Positions 54,753-63,825 of a stretch of DNA of 64,000 nucleotides are shown piece by piece (the stretch's first letter is position 1; every line of letters starts with the position of its first letter). The notes under the pieces were generated by a model that saw nothing but the letters and a program-made list of their open reading frames with translations, did no database searches and was not told the DNA's origin. Source of the DNA: Verrucomicrobiaceae bacterium (GTDB lineage: Bacteria; Verrucomicrobiota; Verrucomicrobiia; Verrucomicrobiales; Verrucomicrobiaceae); assembly GCA_024232965.1 (NCBI GenBank), contig JACKQF010000005.1, forward strand, positions 452,266 through 516,265, given 5' to 3'. The translations under genes were made by a program, and so were the position numbers.

Positions 54753-54764
54753 AGGCCCTGTCGG
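54748..54764 (-). terminator. Hairpin after the response-regulator gene
   Basis: CCGACAG (54748-54754) and CTGTCGG (54758-54764) form a stem around GCC; on the minus strand TAGTTTT follows. It lies 6 bp after the response-regulator stop and could terminate its mRNA or simply extend site C. Confidence 0.4.
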
Positions 54765-54770
54765 CAGCCG

Positions 54771-55433
54771 TCAGTAGTCGCCGAGGTATTTGGCGACTGC
54801 GTGGCTGCGGGAATGGACGTGCAGCTTGGTGTAGATGCGCTCGATGTGAGTCCGCACCGTGGCATAGCTCACCGTCAACTGCGCGGCAATCTCCTTGTAG
54901 GCCAGGCCCTGCGCGAGCAGTTCAAGGATCTCACTCTCGCGTGGCGAGAGGCATTCCGCCTCACTCACGGCGGTGGGTGCCTTTTTAAAAGACTGCACCA
55001 CCTTGCGGGCAATGTAGGCGCTCATCGGCGCACCGCCTGTGAACACATCGCGAATGGCGTCCAGCAGTTCCGCAGCGCGTGGCGGTTTCAGCAGATAGCC
55101 GCTGGCACCTGCGGCCAGCGAATTGAAGATGGCATCCGTGTCTTCATGCACGGTCAGCATCACGATGTGGGCCTGCGGCAGCTTGCCAGACAAACGTCCG
55201 ACACACTCCACACCACTCATGCCGGGCAGATTGATGTCCATCAGGATCACCCGCGGCTCCAGCCCCGGCAACCCTGCGAGCGCCTCTTCCCCGCTGACAA
55301 ACTGGCCGACACAGCTCACCTCAGGAGCTCGCGCAAGAATGGCAACGAGGCCGCGGCGGATGCCCGGATCGTCCTCCACGATGGCCACACGGATCGGATT
55401 GTTTTTTGGGTCAGGCACAGGCTCTTGTCTCAC
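54771..55433 (-). CDS. LuxR/NarL-type response regulator
   Basis: A 220-residue protein. An N-terminal receiver domain has VAIVEDDPG, phosphoacceptor Asp66 in VILMDINLPGMSG and YLLKPP near residue 113. The C-terminal LuxR-type HTH is LSPRESEILELLAQGLAYKE and VSYATVRTHIERIYTKL. It starts 28 bp after the sensor kinase gene, so the pair forms a two-component system. Its likely targets are the GTCGG-N8-CCGAC sites before the kinase gene and both PEP-CTERM genes (inference from position). Confidence 0.9.
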   Translation of the reverse strand: MRQEPVPDPKNNPIRVAIVEDDPGIRRGLVAILARAPEVSCVGQFVSGEEALAGLPGLEPRVILMDINLPGMSGVECVGRLSGKLPQAHIVMLTVHEDTDAIFNSLAAGASGYLLKPPRAAELLDAIRDVFTGGAPMSAYIARKVVQSFKKAPTAVSEAECLSPRESEILELLAQGLAYKEIAAQLTVSYATVRTHIERIYTKLHVHSRSHAVAKYLGDY

Positions 55434-55461
55434 AGAATCCAGGAACTGACCAGCGAAGATT

Positions 55462-58434
55462 TCATCCAGGTCGGGAGCGAGACAACGGAGGCTGACCCGG
55501 CATCGGCACCCGGAAGATCACCGTCGTGCCCTTTCCGAGGGCCGTGTCGATTTGAAGCTCGCCACCGATGGCTAACATGCGGCGCTTCATGTTCACCAGC
55601 CCGTCGGCATCGGCATCATGCGCGGCATCGGCAAAGCCGCGGCCATCATCCGCGATGATCAGGGAGAAGCCCGGCGCATTGTCTAACACCAGCCGCATGA
55701 CCAACTTCTGCGCACCGGAATGTTTGGCGGCATTGTGCAGCGCCTCGCGCGTGGCGAGGAAGAGGTGATGGCGGAAGGTCGTCGGCAGCTCGATGTCCGG
55801 CAGCGGATTCGGAACATCGAGATGGCAGGTTATGCCCGCAGCGAGAGCCAGATCCTGAGCCTGCTTGGAAAGATAAGCCGCGAAGTGGTCGAGCGAATCG
55901 TTTTGAGGATTCGCCGCCCAGATGATTTCGTCCAGAGCACGGGTGCTATTGCGCGCAGTGACGAAGATGTGCTCCAGATGCTCGGAGGCCTCGTGTGGCG
56001 ACGCGAGATCGGCCTTCGCAAGATCGCTGTAGAGCGCGATCTCCGTGAGGCTGGCGCCCAAATCGTCATGCAAATCCTGAGCAATCCTCGCCCGCTCCGC
56101 ATCCACGGCGAGCTGCTTTTCGAGGTGGGCCATCTTGCGGACGGAGCGCTGATGCATCACGACCCAGACCGCCATCCCGACAAGAATCAGGGCGGCGAGA
56201 ATGCCGCACGCGAAGAACCAACTCGTCTGCCAGTAGTATGGGCGCAGCACGAATGGCAGTGCGGCAGGAGCAGTCCATGCACCGCCCGGTGCTGCTGCGG
56301 CGACTTCGAAGCGATAACGTCCGGGAGGCAGTCGATTAAAACTCACCTCGCGCTGGTTTCCCACGCCATGCCACTGGTCATCCACACCGGTGAGCCGGTA
56401 GCGAAAGCGAATCTGCGTGGGCGTGCTGAACTGGGCAGCCGTGTAACCGATGTTGATCCGCGAAACCCCAGGGGCCAGATCGACGGAAGACGGCGGCGTG
56501 GAATCAAACAAGGTGAAACGATTCCGATCATCCACGCTCAGGCTCTCAATCGAAATGCGCGGTGCCTCAACCCCGAACGCCTCGCGCCGTGGATCCACTC
56601 GCACAAAGCCGCGGCTCGTGCCAAAGCACAGCCAACCGGATGAATCCTGAATCGGCTGCATCTCCAGAAACTCTGACGAAGCCATGCCATCCGTTTTGCC
56701 GAAGCTGCGGGGATGCACGGTCGTGGCGCGACCGGCAAAGACCTCCTCCAATTCCACCTTGGGAACCACCGAGAGTCCACGCAGTCCCCCGAGCCACAGC
56801 TGGCCTTCTCCATCTTCGATGATCTGATTGATGGTGTCGTTCAGCAGGCCAGCCTCTTTCCCGATCGATTGAAATCGACCGTCGTGCCAGCGTGCCAGCC
56901 CGCCACTTTGGGTGCCCACCCACAGCGTGTCCTGCGCATCCACATACAACGCGTTGACGACATCGCTCCGCAGTCCGTCGGCCATCGTGAGAAAGGTGTC
57001 CTCGCCGCCACGCACCCGGCGGACACCTCTTCCCGCCGTCGTCGCCCACACCGTCTGGTCTGCCGTGACTGCCAACGACCAAACGACACCGGAGCCCTTT
57101 GGCTCGGCGAGAACTTTCAGCGCTCCATTCTGCAGCTTCAAGATCCGTCCGCTCGCCGTGCCAGCGAACACCGCATCCGCACCTGCCACCAGCGCTGGTA
57201 TGGATTCTTTCCGTTGCGGCAGTTCCAAGGTGGCGACCAATTTGCCGTCTACGTATTGACGAATCACGGTGCTAGCGACGAGGAGGCTTCCGTCATGACC
57301 GCGCACGATGGCATGGGCAAAGTTTTCTTTGCCCGTCTCGGGATCGAGATCGAGTCGGTCATTCACGCCTTGAACCCTCCGCCACAGTCCCATTCCCTGC
57401 GTGCCGATCCACAGCTCGCCCGGCTTGGCTTCAAACAAGGCGCGCACAGGATCGGCATTGGTTTTGGGATCGAGGCGAATCGATTCCACCCTTCGTTGCG
57501 AAAGACATAGCAGCCCGCTGGAAAAACTACCCACCCACAATTGCCCGAGGCGATCAAAATAAAGTCCCTCCACCAAGGCCTCACCGCTGCCGTCATTGGC
57601 GCTCACGGGCTCGAAAGTCTTCCCCTTCAACTGCCAGAGCCCGGCTCCGATATGACCGACACAGACCTCACCATTCGAACTGATGGCAATGGGTCGCGGA
57701 TTGGTTTTGGCCGGAGGCTTGTGCAGCAATAATTGCTCCCATCCTTGGTCGTCAAAACGCAAGACTGGCCCTGCATGGGAAACCGCCCACAATGCCCCTT
57801 GCGGATCCTCCGCCAGCGAGGTCAGCCGCGCGAGTTCGCCTGGCGGCTGTAGGGCGGGTTCGCTCCACTCGTTGCCCTTCCAAATGCGCAACGAGCGAGT
57901 CTCAAAGTTCACCCACACCTCGCCATTGCGTCGCGCCAGAATCGCCAGCGTATCGCTAAGGCCGGGTGGATTTGGCATCGATTCAAAGCCTTGTCCCGTC
58001 CACCGCGCCAACCCTCCCGAGGTGCCGACCCACAGCGTGCCATCAGGCCCTTCGGAAATCGAACGGATGGTGTTCGTCGGCAGACCTTGAGCAGTCGTGA
58101 ACGTCGTGAACTCGTTGTTCTTGAGCCGGATGACTCCATACCGCCAGTAACCCACCCACAGCGCTCCATCGCTACTTGCCGCCAAGGCGCTGACAGCAAC
58201 GGCAGGCACTCCTTCGCGTGGGCCAAACGCGATGAAATTTGATCCATCAAATCTCGCCAGTCCCGCCTCGGTGCCCAGCCACATGAAGCCGTCGGTCGTC
58301 TGCGTGATCCAGCGGATCGTATTGCTCGGCAGCCCGTCCTCCGTCTGCCAGGAGCGCACCAGCGGATTCGCCTCCAACGCCAACGCTGCCCCGCCCAGGG
58401 CGAGCATCACAGAACCAAGAAGAAAGCGAAGCAT
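55462..58434 (-). CDS. Two-component sensor: propeller repeats, Y_Y_Y domain, HisKA_3 histidine kinase
   Basis: 990 residues from the ATG at 58434 (signal MLRFLLGSVMLALGGAALA). Periplasmic Reg_prop repeats run to about residue 650 (TQTTDGFMWLGTEAGLARFDG, DGALWVGYWRYGVIRL). A Y_Y_Y-like domain follows (FRYRLTGVDDQWHGVG), then one transmembrane helix (WFFACGILAALILVGMAVWVV), a HisKA_3 segment with the phospho-His near residue 788 (RIAQDLHDDLGASLTEIALY) and an ATPase domain (EALHNAAKHSGAQ, IADDGRGF). This is the HTCS-like sensor form often tied to polysaccharide sensing, but without a fused regulator; the regulator is the next gene. Site D lies 46 bp before the start. Confidence 0.9.
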   Translation of the reverse strand: MLRFLLGSVMLALGGAALALEANPLVRSWQTEDGLPSNTIRWITQTTDGFMWLGTEAGLARFDGSNFIAFGPREGVPAVAVSALAASSDGALWVGYWRYGVIRLKNNEFTTFTTAQGLPTNTIRSISEGPDGTLWVGTSGGLARWTGQGFESMPNPPGLSDTLAILARRNGEVWVNFETRSLRIWKGNEWSEPALQPPGELARLTSLAEDPQGALWAVSHAGPVLRFDDQGWEQLLLHKPPAKTNPRPIAISSNGEVCVGHIGAGLWQLKGKTFEPVSANDGSGEALVEGLYFDRLGQLWVGSFSSGLLCLSQRRVESIRLDPKTNADPVRALFEAKPGELWIGTQGMGLWRRVQGVNDRLDLDPETGKENFAHAIVRGHDGSLLVASTVIRQYVDGKLVATLELPQRKESIPALVAGADAVFAGTASGRILKLQNGALKVLAEPKGSGVVWSLAVTADQTVWATTAGRGVRRVRGGEDTFLTMADGLRSDVVNALYVDAQDTLWVGTQSGGLARWHDGRFQSIGKEAGLLNDTINQIIEDGEGQLWLGGLRGLSVVPKVELEEVFAGRATTVHPRSFGKTDGMASSEFLEMQPIQDSSGWLCFGTSRGFVRVDPRREAFGVEAPRISIESLSVDDRNRFTLFDSTPPSSVDLAPGVSRINIGYTAAQFSTPTQIRFRYRLTGVDDQWHGVGNQREVSFNRLPPGRYRFEVAAAAPGGAWTAPAALPFVLRPYYWQTSWFFACGILAALILVGMAVWVVMHQRSVRKMAHLEKQLAVDAERARIAQDLHDDLGASLTEIALYSDLAKADLASPHEASEHLEHIFVTARNSTRALDEIIWAANPQNDSLDHFAAYLSKQAQDLALAAGITCHLDVPNPLPDIELPTTFRHHLFLATREALHNAAKHSGAQKLVMRLVLDNAPGFSLIIADDGRGFADAAHDADADGLVNMKRRMLAIGGELQIDTALGKGTTVIFRVPMPGQPPLSRSRPG

Positions 58435-58479
58435 CTGACAAACTCGCTGGGAAACCGCCCAGAGACAAGCCGGAGTGCT

Positions 58480-58497
58480 GTCGGTAGTTTTTCCGAC
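58480..58497. promoter_or_regulatory. Response-regulator site candidate D (GTCGG-N8-CCGAC)
   Basis: GTCGG, TAGTTTTT, CCGAC, in the 152-bp gap between the divergent sensor kinase and second sigma factor genes, 46 bp before the sensor start. It could autoregulate the two-component system and also affect the sigma gene. Confidence 0.55.
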
Positions 58498-58532
58498 AGG
58501 AAGCAACTTTCCCCCAAGAGCCCACATTCTGT

Positions 58533-58574
58533 GTAACCTTTCCCCTCCAAAACCTCATGAATCTGTGGCAGCAT
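58533..58574 (+). promoter_or_regulatory. Conserved sigma-gene promoter block (copy 2)
   Basis: Contains GTAACCTTTC, then CTCCAAAAC, then CTCAT, and matches the block before the first sigma gene (3703-3744) at 33 of 42 positions without gaps. The arrangement suggests an ECF-type promoter recognised by this sigma factor family (inference). Confidence 0.5.
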
Positions 58575-58586
58575 GATCGAGGCACG

Positions 58587-59315
58587 ATGACCCCAACACC
58601 TTCACCGAACTTCCACGCAGCACCGTTCCTCACCACGCGATGGACTCGCGTGTGTTTGGCCAAGGCGGACTCGGAGGATGGACGCAAGGCTTTGGCCGAC
58701 TTGTGCGATGCCTATTATGAGCCCGTGGTGACTTATCTGCGGGGTGTGTGCCGGGATGCCGATGCGGCGCGGGAGATGAGTCATGCATTCTTTACCCAGA
58801 TGCTCGGCGGTGGCGCGATCCAGAGTGCCGATCGTGAGCGGGGGCGGTTTCGCTCGTACTTGCTCGGCGCGGTGAAGCACTTTGCCTCGAGCCAGCGGGA
58901 AAAGAACCGCAGTTTGAAACGCGGCGCTGGTTTTGAAGCTCTCTCCATGGATGATGACCGCGTCCCCGAGGTGCAGGATGGCAGTATCCTCTCTCCCGAT
59001 GCGGCGTTTGACCGCCAGTGGGCATTGACGATGCTGGAGCGCAGCTTGGAGGCATTGCGTTCTGAATGCGTAACCCAGGGCAAAGGGACGTTTTTCGATC
59101 GAGTGCGCCCCATGCTCACAGGCGATGCAGCTTATGGAGATCAGGGAGCCATCGCCGCTGACTGCGGCATGAATGTCGACGCCCTACGCGTGGCCGTGCA
59201 TCGCTTGAAAAAACGCCTGCGTCAGTGTGTGAAAGCGGAGATCGCAGGGACCGTCGAAGATGCCACCGCTGTGACGGATGAGATGCAAATCCTCTTCGAA
59301 GCGCTGGGCGGCTGA
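58587..59315 (+). CDS. ECF-type RNA polymerase sigma factor (paralogue of 2951-3691)
   Basis: 242 residues from the ATG at 58587 (an upstream ATG at 58557 is possible, but this start aligns with the paralogue). The region-2-like stretch LCDAYYEPVVTYLRGVCRDA and ADAAREMSHAFFTQML, and the region-4 segment YGDQGAIAADCGMNVDALRV then AVHRLKKRLRQ, are close copies of the first sigma factor's. It is 43 bp ahead of the kinase gene, exactly the spacing in the first pair. Role: alternative sigma factor probably controlled by the adjacent kinase (inference). Confidence 0.88.
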   Translation: MTPTPSPNFHAAPFLTTRWTRVCLAKADSEDGRKALADLCDAYYEPVVTYLRGVCRDADAAREMSHAFFTQMLGGGAIQSADRERGRFRSYLLGAVKHFASSQREKNRSLKRGAGFEALSMDDDRVPEVQDGSILSPDAAFDRQWALTMLERSLEALRSECVTQGKGTFFDRVRPMLTGDAAYGDQGAIAADCGMNVDALRVAVHRLKKRLRQCVKAEIAGTVEDATAVTDEMQILFEALGG

Positions 59316-59358
59316 AAAAGTATGTAAGCTTCTGCCGCCGTTTCATCAGATCATAGGT

Positions 59359-62300
59359 ATGAGCGACTCCATTCCCCATCCGACTTTGCCTGGGCAACCC
59401 CAAAGCCTTCTGGATGGCTTGTCTGCGAAAGACCTCATGGCAGGCATCATGGAGCCCACCCAACCCGGCGATCACGCGCTACCAATCCCCTCACTCACGC
59501 CTGCAGAACTCGCCCCACACTTCCCACAGCTCGAGATCCTCGACTATCTCGGTCGGGGCGGTATGGGTGTGGTTTACAAGGCCCGGCAGAAATCGCTGAA
59601 CCGCCTCGTGGCGCTGAAACTGCTGGCGCCAGAGCGTGCGGATGATCCGCAGTTCGCGGCCCGGTTTGAAAAGGAGGCCCACGCACTCGCAGCGCTCAAC
59701 CATCCAAACATCGTCGGCGTGTATGACTTCGGCGTGACTCAGACACTCTTGTCTGAGACGCCAACCTACTTCCTCCTCATGGAGTTCGTCGATGGCGTCA
59801 ATCTCCGCCAACTTCTCCAAACCAAGCGTCTCACGCCCAAAGAAGCCCTCAGCATCGTGCCGCCCGTGTGTGAGGCGCTGCAATGCGCGCACGACCACGG
59901 CATTGTGCACCGCGACATCAAACCGGAGAACTTGCTCATCGACAAAACGGGCGCAGTGAAAATCGCCGACTTCGGCATCGCGAAGATCATCCATCGTGAA
60001 ACAGACACTCCTGTCTGTTCCGGCTCTGAGCAGACAAAAGCGTCTGCCTCACTCCCGCTCGGCACCCCCGACTACGCTGCGCCCGAGCAAGCCAACGGCA
60101 CCGCCGACCACCGCGCGGACATCTACAGTCTCGGCGTCGTGCTCTACGAGATGCTCACCGGCGAGCGTCCCACCGCCAAACTGGAAGCGCCCTCGAAGCG
60201 CGTGCAGGTGGACATCCGCATCGATGAAATCGTTCTGAAGGCACTCGAAAAGACACCGGAAATGCGCTTCGCCACAGCAGCGGAGTTTCGGGCGCAGGTG
60301 GAGACGGTCGCTACAGAAAACGGGAGCTCGGAATCCAGCGATCAGAGAGCAGATCGTGATCCATTCCGTGCGAACCATGTGATTCCGCTGAGGCTCCGAT
60401 TGATTCTTGGAGCGGTCTTTTTCGTGTGCCTTCTGAACTTCGCCGGACCTCACGTCACACGCCTTGGCAACAACACCGAATCCACGATCACCTTCGGCCT
60501 CTCCCAGCCGTGGCTCGTGGTGCATCCGCAGGCGGTGGACGATACGCGCTCGGTCCGCGCGCTGGCTTGGAACTTCCGCTCCTCCTCCTTCCTCTCGGGG
60601 ATCGTCGCCGCGGCCACCGCCGTGACGCTGCTTTTGTCCCGCAAGAACGGACGCCTCAGCACACGCTGGTCTGGCTGGATTTCTGGCAGTGGGACTGCGG
60701 CGGGTCCTCCGCCCCAAAACCGATTCAGGCTTGTCGAAACACGCGACGGTCGTCGTGTCATCGTCTGGCGGAGCGTCTTGGCCGCGACCTTGGCCGTCTT
60801 TGCCATCGCTCTCATCGTGGGAGCAGCTTCGTCACTTGTCGTCACGGGAGCGATCCCACTTCTAGTCATCGTGGCGTTGGCCGGGATCGCCGCCTTCCTG
60901 ACGGTCGTCTCTTCCATGCGCATCAGCTTCAATTCTGGCGCGTCGCCTGATGCAAAGGCCGATCACAGCACCGGTCCACCGCGCTTTTCGCGCGCGGCGA
61001 TCATTGGTGCGTGCTGGGTGCCATTCACCTTCCTCTCCTTCCTGGCGGTCGCGATGGCCAGCTACCAGAGACGGGGCGGCAGCCCCGCCACCGACCCTGA
61101 ATGGTGGCAATTAGCCATCCTGATTCCCGCGCTCATCCTGGGTGTCAGTGCTCCATTCGGCACCACGATTCTCGGCTGGGTGGCCGTGTCGCAGATACGG
61201 CGGTCAGCGGGGCGCATCCGTGGACTGCCACTGGCGGTGTTCGACGGTTTGTTATTTCCGTTGATGGCGCTCAGCTCCGTCATTGCCCTGGCCAGCGTGG
61301 CGCTGGCGAAGCTGTTTGTGGATTTCTACGCGAATCTTTCGGTCGTCGGGCAGCCACACGTAGCGCTCGTCACGCGGATGGCGAACTGGCTGTCGCTGAA
61401 CAAGGAAATCGCGGTGATCGTCGGTGTGATTGCAGCCATCGTGGTAAATGTGTTCATCGTCCGAGCCGTGCTGCACGCCGTGCGCAGGGAGGTGGCATCA
61501 GCGCCGCCAGAGAACAGTGCAACAGGCAATGCAATCAAGGCTGCCTCGATCGCGATCATTCTCGCGCTGATCGCCACGGCCCTGGGTGCGCTGGCCGCGA
61601 TCCGCAACACAGGCGCTTGGCCTGCGATGGCTCTTTCACTGCTGTTTGCGGGCATGTCGATCATCATGGCGCTGCCCGCGCGCCGATTGGCGGCGGGAAA
61701 AAGCGCGCTGATCATCGCGGCTCTCGGCACGCTCATCTGGCCTCTCCTTGCGACTGCAATTTCGCGCAGTCGATTGCTTCCCTCTGCGTCCGAGCAGTCT
61801 CCCTCATCCAATCCAGCACCGGAGACACCGATCCGTTTCACATCGTTGCAGACAAAAGCGCCGCAGACCTTCAGCCCGGTGATCGAGCGGGTCGTCACTC
61901 ATCCCAGCGACGGCACGGCGGACTACTTCCTGGATCTCGATTCTGGAGAATTTCTCGCGGCGCCAGATGACGTATTCTCCCTGCTAAGCAATCGCTTTGA
62001 CAAGGTCACGAAACTTGGCCAGACGGACGAACCCATCAAGAACTGGGCGCAGGCGAGCGGAGGCGACTTGTCGCTCGCCTTCACTTCTCCCGACGTCACT
62101 CTGGCCTTGTATGGAGGCGTGATTGTCTTTCCCACGCTTTCATTCGATGAAGCCGACGCCAGCGAAGTGCTGAGGATAGCGGACGATGCCTCCCAACAGA
62201 GGAAAAGGGACAACGAGGCCATGCCGCCCCTGACGATGTTTCATCGCCATGACCTGGACCGTGATGGCGCGTTTGTCTTTCGCACCCGCCAGGGCGGCGT

Positions 62301-63114
62301 CGGTCTTTTGCAAATCGTCGGATTCACGGAGAATCCACGCAGTGTGAAGATACGTTACAAGCTGGTGCAGAACGAGGCGGCGGAGTCCACCGCCGACGAC
62401 TCGATCTCACTGGCTCAGGCGGTGAATGATTTCAACAAGCGCAATCACGATGCCGCCATCGCAGCAAAACAGCCAGACCTCACAGTGGAGGGGGTTCTCG
62501 CGGCCATCCGGCAGGCGATGCAAGACCGTCCGAAACTCAGTGTCACGAATGCGACCTTCGCCGCGCTGGGTCGCGTCACCGAGACGCAGATGTTGCCAGA
62601 CGACTTCGAGCTGGAACTGATGACAAGTTACGAGGACGAGGAGGTTGTTTTCAACGTGTGGTCGGTGCGTCTGCGCATTCCGGGCACAGTGATCCCCGGC
62701 GGCACGACGTGCATCATGATTCAGGAGGAGCAACTCGGCTCGCGGATCATCGGCGAAGCGGAACGCAAGGTCATCAATGCTTGGCGGGAGAAGGAGCGCA
62801 GGCAGGGCGGGATCGGAAGTTTCGAGCGCATGGAATACCGGAAGGAGCGCGACGCAGCCGCAGCCATCGACGCCAGTAACAAACCTGGAGTCATCGCAGA
62901 TCCGCCGACCGCCATCGAACTGAAAGTCGCGCAACAGCAGCTAGAGAAGGTGCTGACTCAGTTGCAGGAGAGCGAGGTCGCGCTCGCCTTGTTGAGATCG
63001 GAGAAAGGCGACTCCGCCCCCGAGGTGATGAATCTCCAGTCGAAGATCCACCTGCTGGAGGACCAAGCCGCAAACCTCCGTGCCCGCATCCAGCTGAGCG
63101 CACCCAAGCCATGA
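59359..63114 (+). CDS. Multi-pass membrane Ser/Thr protein kinase (paralogue of the kinase at 1-2907)
   Basis: 1,251 residues from the ATG at 59359 (an in-frame extension upstream overlaps the sigma gene and is unlikely). Kinase domain at about 58-320: GRGGMGVVYKA, VALKLL, HRDIKPENLL, DFGIAKI and GTPDYAAPEQ. About ten hydrophobic segments follow (about 345-820), then a long soluble C-terminal part ending in a coiled coil (VAQQQLEKVLTQLQESEVAL). The N-terminal zinc ribbon of the paralogue is missing: the Cys positions there are Ser and Asp while the following LMAGIMEPTQPG is kept. The activation loop is the palindromic element at 59996-60052. Its stop overlaps the methyltransferase start. Confidence 0.9.
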   Translation: MSDSIPHPTLPGQPQSLLDGLSAKDLMAGIMEPTQPGDHALPIPSLTPAELAPHFPQLEILDYLGRGGMGVVYKARQKSLNRLVALKLLAPERADDPQFAARFEKEAHALAALNHPNIVGVYDFGVTQTLLSETPTYFLLMEFVDGVNLRQLLQTKRLTPKEALSIVPPVCEALQCAHDHGIVHRDIKPENLLIDKTGAVKIADFGIAKIIHRETDTPVCSGSEQTKASASLPLGTPDYAAPEQANGTADHRADIYSLGVVLYEMLTGERPTAKLEAPSKRVQVDIRIDEIVLKALEKTPEMRFATAAEFRAQVETVATENGSSESSDQRADRDPFRANHVIPLRLRLILGAVFFVCLLNFAGPHVTRLGNNTESTITFGLSQPWLVVHPQAVDDTRSVRALAWNFRSSSFLSGIVAAATAVTLLLSRKNGRLSTRWSGWISGSGTAAGPPPQNRFRLVETRDGRRVIVWRSVLAATLAVFAIALIVGAASSLVVTGAIPLLVIVALAGIAAFLTVVSSMRISFNSGASPDAKADHSTGPPRFSRAAIIGACWVPFTFLSFLAVAMASYQRRGGSPATDPEWWQLAILIPALILGVSAPFGTTILGWVAVSQIRRSAGRIRGLPLAVFDGLLFPLMALSSVIALASVALAKLFVDFYANLSVVGQPHVALVTRMANWLSLNKEIAVIVGVIAAIVVNVFIVRAVLHAVRREVASAPPENSATGNAIKAASIAIILALIATALGALAAIRNTGAWPAMALSLLFAGMSIIMALPARRLAAGKSALIIAALGTLIWPLLATAISRSRLLPSASEQSPSSNPAPETPIRFTSLQTKAPQTFSPVIERVVTHPSDGTADYFLDLDSGEFLAAPDDVFSLLSNRFDKVTKLGQTDEPIKNWAQASGGDLSLAFTSPDVTLALYGGVIVFPTLSFDEADASEVLRIADDASQQRKRDNEAMPPLTMFHRHDLDRDGAFVFRTRQGGVGLLQIVGFTENPRSVKIRYKLVQNEAAESTADDSISLAQAVNDFNKRNHDAAIAAKQPDLTVEGVLAAIRQAMQDRPKLSVTNATFAALGRVTETQMLPDDFELELMTSYEDEEVVFNVWSVRLRIPGTVIPGGTTCIMIQEEQLGSRIIGEAERKVINAWREKERRQGGIGSFERMEYRKERDAAAAIDASNKPGVIADPPTAIELKVAQQQLEKVLTQLQESEVALALLRSEKGDSAPEVMNLQSKIHLLEDQAANLRARIQLSAPKP
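59996..60052. repeat. 57-nt palindromic element inside kinase activation loop (copy 2)
   Basis: Ends GTGAAACAGAC and GTCTGCCTCAC are imperfect inverted repeats. Two inner hairpins are visible: AACAGACA-CTCC-TGTCTGTT (60000-60019) and GCAGAC-AAAAGC-GTCTGC (60030-60047). It lies at the same codon position and has the same length as copy 1, with 16 identical bases at one end. Confidence 0.75.
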
Positions 63115-63746
63115 ACACCCGGGCCAGTTACGATGCCGTCGCGGACGAATACGTTCGGCGCATCTACGATGAGCTGCAGCACAAGCCACTCGACCGGCAG
63201 CTTCTCGACCGCTTTGCAGCAAGCGTGCGCGGGATTGGACCAGCGTGCGACATGGGTTGCGGGCCCGGCCCGGTCACTCGCTACCTGCACGAACACGGCG
63301 TTCAGATTTGTGGCATTGATTTGTCGCCCAGGATGGTCGAGCGGGCGCGTCTCCTGAATCCCGGCATCGAGTTCCGAGCGGGAGACATGATGGCGTTGGC
63401 CGAAGCCGATGGGGGTTTTGCTGGCATCGCCGCCTTTTACTCCCTCATCCACGTCCCGCGCGGCGACATGGTGCAGACGCTTCGTCAACTGCATCGCGTT
63501 CTCCTGCCTGGCGGATTGATACTGCTCGCGTTTCACATCGGCGAGCAGACCATTCGTCTCGACGAATGGTGGGACCAAAAGGTGTGCGTGGATTTCCATT
63601 TCTTCCAGTCAGCCGAGATGACGGACTGGCTGATGGCAGCGGGCTTTGAGATCGAGGAGATCATAGAGCGGGAACCTTATCCCGAAATCGAACACCAAAG
63701 CCGACGCTGCTACCTCTTTGCCCGGCAACTCACAGCCGACGCATGA
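63111..63746 (+). CDS. SAM-dependent class I methyltransferase
   Basis: A 211-residue protein with the class I methyltransferase motif I ACDMGCGPGPVTRYL, motif II-like ICGIDLSPRMVERAR and FRAGDMMALAEADG, then the LLPGGLILLAFHIGE strand. Substrate not identifiable. Its ATG overlaps the kinase stop (ATGA), so it is translationally coupled to the kinase and probably belongs to its operon. The gap 63747-63825 holds nothing notable. Confidence 0.85.
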   Translation: MNTRASYDAVADEYVRRIYDELQHKPLDRQLLDRFAASVRGIGPACDMGCGPGPVTRYLHEHGVQICGIDLSPRMVERARLLNPGIEFRAGDMMALAEADGGFAGIAAFYSLIHVPRGDMVQTLRQLHRVLLPGGLILLAFHIGEQTIRLDEWWDQKVCVDFHFFQSAEMTDWLMAAGFEIEEIIEREPYPEIEHQSRRCYLFARQLTADA

Positions 63747-63825
63747 AGCAGCTTCTCTCATCCCCATGGGACTGTCCGGCGATCAGATCATGTCTTTCCA
63801 ACTCAACCGCTCTGCCTAACACACC

